Source of the DNA: Anaerolineae bacterium
Lineage (GTDB): Bacteria; Chloroflexota; Anaerolineae; 4572-78; J111
Direction of reading: 5' to 3'
DNA length: 64,000 nucleotides
Assembly: GCA_022071955.1 (NCBI GenBank)
Contig: JAJVIM010000018.1
Coordinates: 1 to 64,000, forward strand
The position numbers and the translations under genes were made by a program. Numbering within the stretch: position 1 is the first letter of the stretch; every line of letters starts with the position of its first letter. The notes below the pieces were generated by a model. The model made no database searches. It saw nothing but the letters and a program-made list of their open reading frames with translations, and was not told the origin of the DNA. This document shows, one piece after another, positions 15,884-23,299 of the stretch.

Positions 15884-17551
15884 CTAAATCATTTCCGGGC
15901 TGATGGCTTGCCGGATGTCGGCGAGCTGTTTCCAGCGCGCGCCTTCCAGGCGGTAGCCGGTGCCGGGGCCAGCGTAATCGTTCAGGTCGTTCACGGCGGC
16001 GATGACGTTGAATTTGGTGTCGAGGATGGCCGAGGTGTGCAGGTAGTCGCCGGAAACGCGCTGTTTCTGAATACCCAGTACCGCTTCGGCAATTTCAGGG
16101 AAGCCGCGTTTGGCCAGCGCCTTCACCACGTCGATGCCGGTGATGCCGCGTTTGAGCAAATCCTGGGCCGCTTTGGTGTCCTGGGCTTTGTCGCGGGCCG
16201 GCATATCCTGGCTGTTGTAGGCGTAGGTGGCCGCTTCAACTTCTTCATCGGTAATGCGCGGCAGGCCAAACTCTTCGTAAACGGCTTGCAGGGCGCGGGC
16301 CGCTTTGTTGCGGATGGCGATCACTTCTTCTTCCGAAGCCGGGATCAGGCCGCCGTCTACCTTCAGGTCGCGCTGAATGACCAGCCAGTCGTCCATGTCG
16401 TCGGCGTCAACGTTTGAGCCGGCAAACATGTTGTCGTAGTTGGGTACGGCGCTGTAGCCGGAGCAGACAAAGTCGGTGCCGGGCAGCATCTGCATGAGCA
16501 GGCGGGCGGTGCGGCGCATATCGGAGTGGGAGAAGGTTTGGTCGTTGCCGGAGGCCACTTCCAGGTCAAGGCAGGTGGTTACCAGGTTTTCACCCAGCAC
16601 GGCGCGGATACCGCCGGGCACGCCAGCCGGTACGCCGATGCAGCTGATGGAGCCGTTTTGCAGCCCCTGCACGCCGGCGCCTTTGGTGAGCATGATGCAC
16701 TTGATTTCCAGGTAGAGCATCGATTTGCCTTCGGCGTAGGCCATCTGTACTTCTGAGCCGGTGCCGGAGGTGAAGCGCATTTTCAACCCGCGGGAAGCGT
16801 AGGCCGAGGCCAGGAACGATTTAGACCAGGGGGTGTCGTCGCCGTCAACAAACACGTTTTCCGTACCGTACACCGACACGGTTTCCGCGTAAGCAGTGAG
16901 GCCGCGCATGCCCAGTTGCAGTTCAATGGACTCTTCCAGCGCGTCCTGGCTGAGCACGCCGGGGCGGCCGGTTTGCCCGCCCACCAGCAGCGACAGGGCG
17001 TTCAGCGGGCCGTAGTTAAACACCGCCACGGTGGTTTCAATTTCGGCAAAGCCGTACAGGGTGGCTTCGGCGGCGTCGGCGGCCAGCAGGGCCGGGTTGT
17101 CTTGCAGGTTGGTTACGTGAGCCTGGTTGGCCGGGGTGCGGCGGGCGCGCATTTTTTGCAGGCCCATCATCATCTCAACCACGTTCAGCTCGTCCATAAC
17201 CGCCGCGATTTTGGCCGGGGTGAGGCCGGAGAAAACCTTGACCACTTCAGATCGGGGCACGTTGATGTCCACGATCATGCGGGCAATTTCTACGGCGCTT
17301 TTGGCCATCATCTGCGGGGCTAAATCGGTGTTAATGGAGCGGTCGGCGATGAACAGTTCAATAAAGTCCATATCATCGCGGGTGCGGCCGTCCATTTCAA
17401 CAACCTTGCCATTTTCAATTTTGATGCTGGGCTTGGGGTCGTTGGGGCTGCCCATCGCCATCAAACCGACTTCGGCCCATTCGGTCACAAAGCCGTCTTT
17501 GTTGACAGGTCGTTGTTCCAAAACTTCAAATCTTTTGTGTCGTCGTGCCAT
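15884..17551 (-). CDS. pduC: Propanediol dehydratase large subunit PduC
   Basis: 555 aa, essentially the length of characterised PduC (554). Catalytic TIM-barrel subunit of adenosylcobalamin-dependent diol dehydratase, converting 1,2-propanediol to propionaldehyde. It starts with RHKRFEVLEQRPVNKDGFV and contains RTRDDMDFIELFIADR, QTGRPGVLSQDALEE, FTSGTGSEVQMAYAEGKSML and YSAVPNYDNMFAGSN, all family-typical. Together with PduD and PduE it forms the signature enzyme. A glycerol dehydratase function cannot be excluded by eye, but the surrounding shell genes favour propanediol. Confidence 0.96.
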   Translation of the reverse strand: MARRHKRFEVLEQRPVNKDGFVTEWAEVGLMAMGSPNDPKPSIKIENGKVVEMDGRTRDDMDFIELFIADRSINTDLAPQMMAKSAVEIARMIVDINVPRSEVVKVFSGLTPAKIAAVMDELNVVEMMMGLQKMRARRTPANQAHVTNLQDNPALLAADAAEATLYGFAEIETTVAVFNYGPLNALSLLVGGQTGRPGVLSQDALEESIELQLGMRGLTAYAETVSVYGTENVFVDGDDTPWSKSFLASAYASRGLKMRFTSGTGSEVQMAYAEGKSMLYLEIKCIMLTKGAGVQGLQNGSISCIGVPAGVPGGIRAVLGENLVTTCLDLEVASGNDQTFSHSDMRRTARLLMQMLPGTDFVCSGYSAVPNYDNMFAGSNVDADDMDDWLVIQRDLKVDGGLIPASEEEVIAIRNKAARALQAVYEEFGLPRITDEEVEAATYAYNSQDMPARDKAQDTKAAQDLLKRGITGIDVVKALAKRGFPEIAEAVLGIQKQRVSGDYLHTSAILDTKFNVIAAVNDLNDYAGPGTGYRLEGARWKQLADIRQAISPEMI

Positions 17552-17583
17552 TGTTGTCTCCTAAAATGGGCTACCGGCCCGGC

Positions 17584-18366
17584 TTAAATGTAGGGTTCGC
17601 CCAGGCTTGGCGCCGGACCGAAGGCTTCCAGCAACCTCACCCCAACTTCGCGGGCGGTGATGATGGCCTGGCGCACTGCGCCGGCATCGCCGCTGAAGAA
17701 ACCGATGACTTCGTTGGACATGGAGGTGCCGCTGCTGGGGCTGGCCACGCCGAGCAGGTCAACATCGGCCGATTTAACTGCCGCATCTACCATCATCACG
17801 CCAATGCCTGCCGGCGCGCCCACGCACAGCCCAAAGGCTTTGCCCACGGGGGCGTTAAAAGCTTTTTCACAGGCAAAACTGGCGCGAGCGGTGTATTGCA
17901 GCTCAATGTGGCCGGCGTCGTTGGCGTACACGTCGCCAAAAGTGCGCCCCAAATCTTTCAGGGCCACTTCGATGGCGCGGCGCGCGTCGGAGACTTCTTC
18001 TGCGCCAAAAATGATGAGCGAGCCGTGGCCGGCGCCGCCTTTGGTGTCGCGCGGCAGTTCAATGCGGACCACTTCGGTGTTGGTGGCTTTTACGGCTTCG
18101 TCGGCGGCCATAATATGCGGGCCGGCGCCAACGCGGGCGCTCAAAATGCCGATGGAGCGGTATTTTTTGTCAAGCCCCATTTTCTCGTGAAAATCGTAAT
18201 CCAGATTGGCAATCACAATGCCGATGGTGTCCCCAAAGGCCGTACCCACAAACTCGGTCATTGCGGGGCCGGAGGGGGCGCTGGCGGCAGGCGCGGCGCC
18301 ACCGTTACCGGCGGCAAATTTGTCCATCACCTGCTTGACTACAAGGTCTACTAATTTGTCTTCCAT
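17584..18366 (-). CDS. pduB: Microcompartment shell protein PduB (BMC-T)
   Basis: 260 aa, major trimeric shell protein with two tandem BMC domains. The N-terminal helix MEDKLVDLVVKQVMDKFAAG followed by a Gly/Ala/Pro linker corresponds to the segment that ties the enzyme core to the shell in known PduB. A shorter PduB' could start at an internal Met (M36, AMTEFVGTAFGDT). Domain 1 includes SIGILSARVGAGPHIMAADEA, and domain 2 includes AFGLCVGAPAGIGVMMVDAA. AGGAGG lies upstream. Confidence 0.94.
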   Translation of the reverse strand: MEDKLVDLVVKQVMDKFAAGNGGAAPAASAPSGPAMTEFVGTAFGDTIGIVIANLDYDFHEKMGLDKKYRSIGILSARVGAGPHIMAADEAVKATNTEVVRIELPRDTKGGAGHGSLIIFGAEEVSDARRAIEVALKDLGRTFGDVYANDAGHIELQYTARASFACEKAFNAPVGKAFGLCVGAPAGIGVMMVDAAVKSADVDLLGVASPSSGTSMSNEVIGFFSGDAGAVRQAIITAREVGVRLLEAFGPAPSLGEPYI

Positions 18367-18400
18367 TTTTTGTCCTCCTGTTAGTTAGTGGCCACCTGCA

Positions 18401-18691
18401 TTACTGGCCCAGTTTGGGCAGCAACAGTTCGGTATCGGTGTGGGGGCGCGGAATCACGTGGACAGACACCACTTCGCCCACGCGTTTGGCGGCGGCGGCG
18501 CCGGCATCGGTGGCGGCCTTTACGGCGCCAACATCACCGCGAACCAGCACGGTTACCAACCCGGACCCAATTTTTTCCATACCGACCAGCTTGACGTTGG
18601 CAGACTTAACCATCGCGTCGGCAGCTTCGATCATTGCTACCAACCCTTTGGTTTCAATCATGCCCAGTGCTTCACCTTGAGCGTTTGCCAT
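18401..18691 (-). CDS. pduA: Microcompartment shell protein PduA (BMC-H)
   Basis: 96-aa single-domain hexameric shell protein, forming facets with a central metabolite pore. It begins [26 protein letters not shown] and ends with [19 protein letters not shown]. The pore-loop segment is [19 protein letters not shown], with KIGSG as in PduA. AAAGGAG lies upstream. It is second in the shell block after pduU and pduV. Confidence 0.95.
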   Translation of the reverse strand: MANAQGEALGMIETKGLVAMIEAADAMVKSANVKLVGMEKIGSGLVTVLVRGDVGAVKAATDAGAAAAKRVGEVVSVHVIPRPHTDTELLLPKLGQ

Positions 18692-18706
18692 TTCTTAAAG
18701 CTCCTT

Positions 18707-19198
18707 TCACTCTAAATAAGTGGATAGACTTTGCCTCAATTGGTCGAGGCCCGATCCATTGATCGCTGAAACATTAAAAATCTCACCAACCACGCCAATT
18801 TGACGCAACAGCCGGGTGGCCTGCTCGACTTGCGCGCCGGTGGCGAGGTCTGTTTTGGAAACCACGCCGATGACGGGTTGGGGAAACATCAAAAAATAGT
18901 TGGGTGGGAAAAAAGATGTGCCGCGGGTGGCATCCTGCACCACAACCAGCACCCGGGCATCAAATGCGGTGGCCTGGAGCGATTGGCGCAGGTAGCCGCG
19001 CTCGGCGTATTCGCCGGGGGTGTCGATGGCGACTTCCTGGTAAGCAATGGTTTGCGTTTTACGGACGCGGGAAACTTGGGCTTGGGTTAATGCCTGAATA
19101 AGCGTACTTTTGCCGGCGCCAACGCCGCCCCACACCATAAAACGCGCCTGTTTGGTTGGTTTATCTACTGCCATTGTAGGTACAAAAAAAATCGTCAT
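18707..19198 (-). CDS. pduV: Pdu-associated small GTPase-like protein PduV
   Basis: 163-aa P-loop protein of the EutP/PduV family, associated with compartment positioning or motility in enteric bacteria. The Walker A is GGVGAGKST (residues 24-32), with a DTPGEYAERGYL switch and a VVSKTDLATG base-recognition motif. The start overlaps the pduU stop (TAATG). A second Met at residue 9 is possible, which would match the N-terminal position of the P-loop better in shorter homologues. Confidence 0.9.
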   Translation of the reverse strand: MTIFFVPTMAVDKPTKQARFMVWGGVGAGKSTLIQALTQAQVSRVRKTQTIAYQEVAIDTPGEYAERGYLRQSLQATAFDARVLVVVQDATRGTSFFPPNYFLMFPQPVIGVVSKTDLATGAQVEQATRLLRQIGVVGEIFNVSAINGSGLDQLRQSLSTYLE

Positions 19199-19572
19199 TA
19201 CGTCCTTGTAATTTGTGCCGGAAAGAAGCCCAGTACTCTTTCCAGGCCTCTGTTGGCGGTGTCGATGGCGGCTTCAACACTGGTCAGCCGGCCGGTGATC
19301 ACCAGCGTGCCGCTGAAGCGATCCAGAAAACCAATTTCAACATCGGCGGCTTTCAGGGCCAGGTCGCCGGCAATGATGGCGCTTTCGCCGGGGGTGATGG
19401 TCATAATGCCAATGGCGTCGGCGCTTTCCAGCCCCACCCGCTGGCACAGTTCGCGGTCGGGGTTGGCGATAACGTGGGCAATGGTAATCTGCCGCCCCGG
19501 CACGTATTCCTGAATAATGCGGGTGGAGACGTGCGATTGATCAAATTTTTGCCTGTCGCCGTTGTCAGCCAT
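19198..19572 (-). CDS. pduU: Microcompartment shell protein PduU (permuted BMC-H)
   Basis: 124 aa. Circularly permuted BMC protein of the PduU/EutS type. The N-terminal segment RIIQEYVPGRQITIAHVIANP forms the small beta-barrel cap in known structures, followed by AIGIMTITPGESAIIAGDLALKAADV. It is the first gene of the pdu operon, divergent from the alcohol dehydrogenase gene across a 257-bp control region. PduU is known to bind PduV, encoded next. Confidence 0.93.
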   Translation of the reverse strand: MADNGDRQKFDQSHVSTRIIQEYVPGRQITIAHVIANPDRELCQRVGLESADAIGIMTITPGESAIIAGDLALKAADVEIGFLDRFSGTLVITGRLTSVEAAIDTANRGLERVLGFFPAQITRT

Positions 19573-19829
19573 AGTGTCTCCACTTTAGCAAAGCCGGGGG
19601 GTGAAAACAATCACCTAACCGCTGCTGGGGCTACACTTTTCAACGATGTTGCGCCGGCTGCAAAAGCGGAAAAAACGCGTTTATTGACATAATTAAGGGG
19701 CTGTACACTTTTCGGGGAAATTTATACAGTATTCGCTGGTGAATGCGCTCGCGTGTAAAAAACGGCGGTCATCCCGGTTTATAATGGGGGCTGAGTGGGC
19801 AAAAATATTTTTACAGGAGTACAACACCG
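19573..19829. promoter_or_regulatory. Divergent pdu control region
   Basis: Intergenic region between pduU (minus) and the alcohol dehydrogenase gene (plus). It holds two direct copies of a possible activator site: GGGGCTACACTTTTC (19627-19641) and GGGGCTGTACACTTTTC (19697-19713). A TATAAT (19780-19785) without a good -35 box faces the dehydrogenase gene, as expected for an activator-dependent promoter. TTGACA at 19684-19689 has no clear -10 partner. The AraC-type response regulator at 23300-24919 is the likely binder (inference). Confidence 0.5.
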
Positions 19830-20948
19830 GTGAAAGCACTTGTTTACCACGGCCCCGGCCAGAAAGCCTGGGAAGAAAAACCAAAACCCGTTATCCAGCA
19901 GCCCACCGACGCGCTGGTGCGCGTAACCAAAACCACCCTGTGCGGCACCGATCTGGCTATTTTGCGCGGCGGAGTGGCTACCTGCCAGCCCGGTACCATT
20001 TTGGGGCACGAGGGTGTGGGCGTGGTTGAAGCGGTTGGCAGCTCGGTGAGCGGCTTCAAACCCGGCGACGCGGTGATTATCTCCTGTATTACTTCGTGCG
20101 GCCGCTGCGATTACTGCCACCGCGGTCTCTACTCCAACTGCACCGACGGCGGCTGGCAACTGGGCAACACCATCGATGGCACGCAGGCCGAATACGTGCG
20201 CGTGCCGCACGCCGACAACAGCCTGCACCTGATCCCAGCCGATTTTGACCACGAAGCGGCGCTCATGCTCAGCGACATCATCCCGACCGGGCTGGAAGTG
20301 GGCGTGATGAACGGCGAGGTGAAATTTGGTGATACGGTGGCCATTTTAGGGGCCGGCCCGGTGGGGTTGGCCGCGCTGCTCACGGCCCAATTTTACGCGC
20401 CCGGCGAAATCATCGTCATCGATTTGGATGAGCACCGGCTGCAAAAAGCCAAAGCGTTGGGGGCCACCATTACCATTAATAACAGCGATGGCCAGGCCGC
20501 CGAAAAAGTGTTGGCGCTGACCAACGGCCGCGGCGTTGATGTGGCCATCGAGGTGGTGGGCAGCCCGGTAACCTGCGAACTGTGCCAGAATATCATCGGC
20601 GCGGGCGGCCACATTGCCGATATTGGCATTTACGCCAAAAGCGTGCAGCTCCACAAGCACATTTTGTGGACCAAAAATATTACGCTGCGGCTGGGCACGG
20701 TCAACACCACCACTATCCCGCTGCTGATGAAAGCCATCAAAAACGGCAAAATCGATCCGACCACGCTGGTCAGCCATCGTTTTAAACTGAGCGACATCAT
20801 TCATGCCTACGACGTATTTGCCAACGCCGCTCAGGAACAGGCCATCAAACTGGTGTTGACCAACGACGCAGACGCCGCCCAACCCGGCGCAAACGCCGAA
20901 GCGGTTATTCAGGAGATTGTGGCGCAGGTGCTGCGCAAAATGCAGTAA
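19830..20948 (+). CDS. Zn-dependent alcohol dehydrogenase with C-terminal targeting helix
   Basis: 372 aa, medium-chain dehydrogenase. Catalytic zinc residues are C38 and H60-E61 (GHEGVG); structural zinc cysteines are 90, 93, 96 and 104. The Rossmann motif is GAGPVGLAA. Starts at GTG with AGGAG upstream. It likely reduces propionaldehyde to 1-propanol, recycling NADH, replacing the iron-dependent PduQ that is absent here. The last 18 residues (NAEAVIQEIVAQVLRKMQ), after a Pro/Gly/Ala linker, form an amphipathic helix like an encapsulation peptide. It is divergent from the pdu operon. Confidence 0.9.
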   Translation: MKALVYHGPGQKAWEEKPKPVIQQPTDALVRVTKTTLCGTDLAILRGGVATCQPGTILGHEGVGVVEAVGSSVSGFKPGDAVIISCITSCGRCDYCHRGLYSNCTDGGWQLGNTIDGTQAEYVRVPHADNSLHLIPADFDHEAALMLSDIIPTGLEVGVMNGEVKFGDTVAILGAGPVGLAALLTAQFYAPGEIIVIDLDEHRLQKAKALGATITINNSDGQAAEKVLALTNGRGVDVAIEVVGSPVTCELCQNIIGAGGHIADIGIYAKSVQLHKHILWTKNITLRLGTVNTTTIPLLMKAIKNGKIDPTTLVSHRFKLSDIIHAYDVFANAAQEQAIKLVLTNDADAAQPGANAEAVIQEIVAQVLRKMQ

Positions 20949-20961
20949 AAGGACAGGTTCA

Positions 20962-22389
20962 ATGAGCGAACGACTGGTCATTATTGGCGGGGTGGCCGCC
21001 GGTATGAGCGCCGCTACCCGCGCTCGCCGCACCAACGCCGGGCTTGAAATTGTAGTCTATGAAAAATCGGGCTACGTGAGTTACGGCGCGTGCGGCTTTC
21101 CCTACTTCATCAAAGGTGAAGTGGCCAATATCGATGACCTGCTCATTCGCACGCCGGCCCAGTTTGCCGCGCAAAATATCCGGGCGCTGGTTCGGCACGA
21201 GGTGCTGGCCATCGATCCGGCCGCCCACACGGTTGAGGTGCGGAATCTGGCCACCGGCCAGAGTTTCACCGATCATTGGGACAAACTGATTGTCGCCAGT
21301 GGCGGGGTGGTTGTGCCGCCGCCGCTGCCCGGTATCGATTTGAACGGCGTGTTCACCCTGCGCACCGTTGAGGACGCGCTGGCCATTAAAAACTGGATTG
21401 CCGACAAACAGCCGCAGCGGGCAGTGATTATTGGCGGCGGCTACATTGGCCTGGAACTGGCCGAGGCGTTTCGGGCGCACGGGCTGGCGGTCACCATCAT
21501 CGAGGCCCAGCCGCAGATTCTGCCCACCATCGACGCCGAAATGGCGGTGCATATTGAAGCCGAGCTGAAAGCGCACGATGTTGAATTGTATCTGGGGCAC
21601 AAAGTGACCGCGCTGGAAGGGGACGAATCGCTGCGGCGAATTATTGGGTTGACTGCCGCCAAACTCAACCGGCAGGATGCCGCCGGCGCGGTAGCCGCGG
21701 CCACGCGCACCGCCCGGGTGCGGGCCGTGGTGGCCGGTGGGGCCGCCATCCCCGCCGAGCTGGTCATCATCGGGACGGGCACCCGGCCGGCGATTGGCTT
21801 TGCCGCTGCGGCCGGCATCAAACTGGGCGAATCCGGGGCCATCGCCGTGGATAATCGCCAGCAAACCAATATTCCGGGGATTTTTGCCGTCGGTGGCGCC
21901 TGCGAGGCGTTCCATTTGGTGGCGGGCAGGCCGGTGCTGCTGCCGTTAGCCCCAACCGCCAGCAAACAGGGGCGGGTGGCCGGCAGCAACGCGGCCGGAG
22001 GCAGCGCCCGTTTTGCCGGGATGGTTGGAACGGCGGCGGTTAAAGTGTTTGATTTGCACGTGGCCCAAACCGGCCTGACCGAAAAGTACGCCCGCTATTT
22101 GGGTTTTGAGCCCGACCACGCCATTATCAACGCCACCGGCCGGGCGCATTATATGCCGGGCGAATCTCCGATCTCGGTTAAGCTGGTGTTTGAAAAAGGC
22201 AGCCAGCGGCTGCTGGGAGCGCAAATTGTGGGCCGGGATGGCGTGGCTAAACGCATTGATGTACTGGCCGCTGCGCTGCGGGCCGGCTGGACTACCTACG
22301 ATCTGGCCGAACTCGACCTGAGCTACGCCCCGCCGTTTTCATCGGTGTGGGACCCCATTTTGGTGGCGGCCAACGTAGCCAATCGATAA
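20962..22389 (+). CDS. FAD/NAD(P)-dependent CoA-disulfide reductase or NADH oxidase family
   Basis: 475 aa. N-terminal FAD dinucleotide fold VIIGGVAAGMSAATRARR, a redox cysteine at residue 44 (YGACGFPYF) as in CoA-disulfide reductase and NADH oxidase, the NAD motif VIIGGGYIGLELAE, and a C-terminal dimerisation domain with VGRDGVAKRIDVLAAAL. I start at the ATG at 20962, 13 bases after the dehydrogenase stop with AAAGGA upstream. The longer frame from 20917 overlaps that gene. Co-transcribed with the alcohol dehydrogenase, it may balance NADH or keep CoA reduced for PduP (inference). It carries no clear targeting helix. Confidence 0.85.
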   Translation: MSERLVIIGGVAAGMSAATRARRTNAGLEIVVYEKSGYVSYGACGFPYFIKGEVANIDDLLIRTPAQFAAQNIRALVRHEVLAIDPAAHTVEVRNLATGQSFTDHWDKLIVASGGVVVPPPLPGIDLNGVFTLRTVEDALAIKNWIADKQPQRAVIIGGGYIGLELAEAFRAHGLAVTIIEAQPQILPTIDAEMAVHIEAELKAHDVELYLGHKVTALEGDESLRRIIGLTAAKLNRQDAAGAVAAATRTARVRAVVAGGAAIPAELVIIGTGTRPAIGFAAAAGIKLGESGAIAVDNRQQTNIPGIFAVGGACEAFHLVAGRPVLLPLAPTASKQGRVAGSNAAGGSARFAGMVGTAAVKVFDLHVAQTGLTEKYARYLGFEPDHAIINATGRAHYMPGESPISVKLVFEKGSQRLLGAQIVGRDGVAKRIDVLAAALRAGWTTYDLAELDLSYAPPFSSVWDPILVAANVANR

Positions 22390-22423
22390 CTACCACATTT
22401 CTCCGAAAAAGTGTGTTCGCGTC

Positions 22424-22452
22424 AAAGCCCGAAGAGAATCCCTTCGGGCTTT
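22424..22452. terminator. Bidirectional terminator between convergent genes
   Basis: AAAGCCCGAAG and CTTCGGGCTTT arms (11 bp, 7-nt loop) flanked by A and T runs, lying between the flavoenzyme stop (22389) and the eutJ-like stop (22460). Confidence 0.8.
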
Positions 22453-22459
22453 GGCTTTA

Positions 22460-23275
22460 TTATGTATCCTGCATGGCAATGCCGATGGGGGTAACAAAGA
22501 GGGGGTTGCCCGGCACCACCGTGTCAACGCCGGTGATTTGTTCAACTTCGGCGGCGATGCCGGTCATGGCGCTGGTGCCGCCCACCAGATAAATGCGCTC
22601 CACGTGGTACGGCTCAATGTAGCGGGCCACAATGGTGCCCACCTTTTGCATCACCGGCTGCACCAGCGGCACCAGCCGGCGATGTTCGGCGGGGTTGCGC
22701 TTGAGTTCTTCGGCCTGCTCAAAGGGGATGCCGAGCGCCCCGGCAATTACCAGCGAAAACTGGGTGCCGCCGGTCGGCTCGTCGGCGGTGTAAATGACTT
22801 CCCCGTTTTTGATGATGGCCACGCCGGTGGTGCCGCCGCCAACATCAACCACCGCGCCATTGTCAACTTGCAGCAGGCTGTTGGCCGCGGTTGGCTCATC
22901 GACAAAGCTGCTGCATTCCAGCCCGGCGGCAATCAGCACGTTGCGGGTGGCTTTCACCTCGGCCGGGGCCACGCCGGGCGGGTACGAGGTAGCGGCCTGC
23001 TCCAGCGAAAAACCAAGCTGGGCCTCAACCTCGCGCTTCATTTTTTTAACCAGTTCAATCGCGCCAATAAAATCGACCACCAGTCCATCGCGGACAATCT
23101 GGGCAAACTGGTAGCGTCCGGCCAACGGCCGAAAATCTTTGTCCAGCACCATCAGCACGGTGTAGGCCGTGCCCAAATCCACGCCAACGTGGACGGGGCC
23201 GCGGTAGGCAATGGGCGCGGTGGTGTTCAATACGTCATCGGCTTGTTGTAAAATAGCTTCAAGTTGGGGATTCAT
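22460..23275 (-). CDS. eutJ: EutJ-like actin-fold chaperone
   Basis: 271 aa, Hsp70/actin-type ATPase. Motifs are VHVGVDLGTAYTVLMVLD (phosphate 1), GAVVDVGGGTTGVAIIKNG (phosphate 2), VDEPTAANSLL and the adenosine motif RIYLVGGTSAMTG. It resembles EutJ of ethanolamine microcompartments, proposed to aid assembly or quality control. EutJ is not usual in enteric pdu operons, so here it may serve the Pdu shell. It lies directly downstream of the response regulator on the same strand, so it probably shares the B12 riboswitch leader. Confidence 0.88.
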   Translation of the reverse strand: MNPQLEAILQQADDVLNTTAPIAYRGPVHVGVDLGTAYTVLMVLDKDFRPLAGRYQFAQIVRDGLVVDFIGAIELVKKMKREVEAQLGFSLEQAATSYPPGVAPAEVKATRNVLIAAGLECSSFVDEPTAANSLLQVDNGAVVDVGGGTTGVAIIKNGEVIYTADEPTGGTQFSLVIAGALGIPFEQAEELKRNPAEHRRLVPLVQPVMQKVGTIVARYIEPYHVERIYLVGGTSAMTGIAAEVEQITGVDTVVPGNPLFVTPIGIAMQDT

Positions 23276-23299
23276 ACGTGTCCTCGGGGGTGTGTTTGA

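Noticed and set aside
19680..19720. TTGACA at 19684 as a plus-strand promoter
   Set aside because: No acceptable -10 box lies 16-18 bp downstream; the TATAAT at 19780 is too far away.
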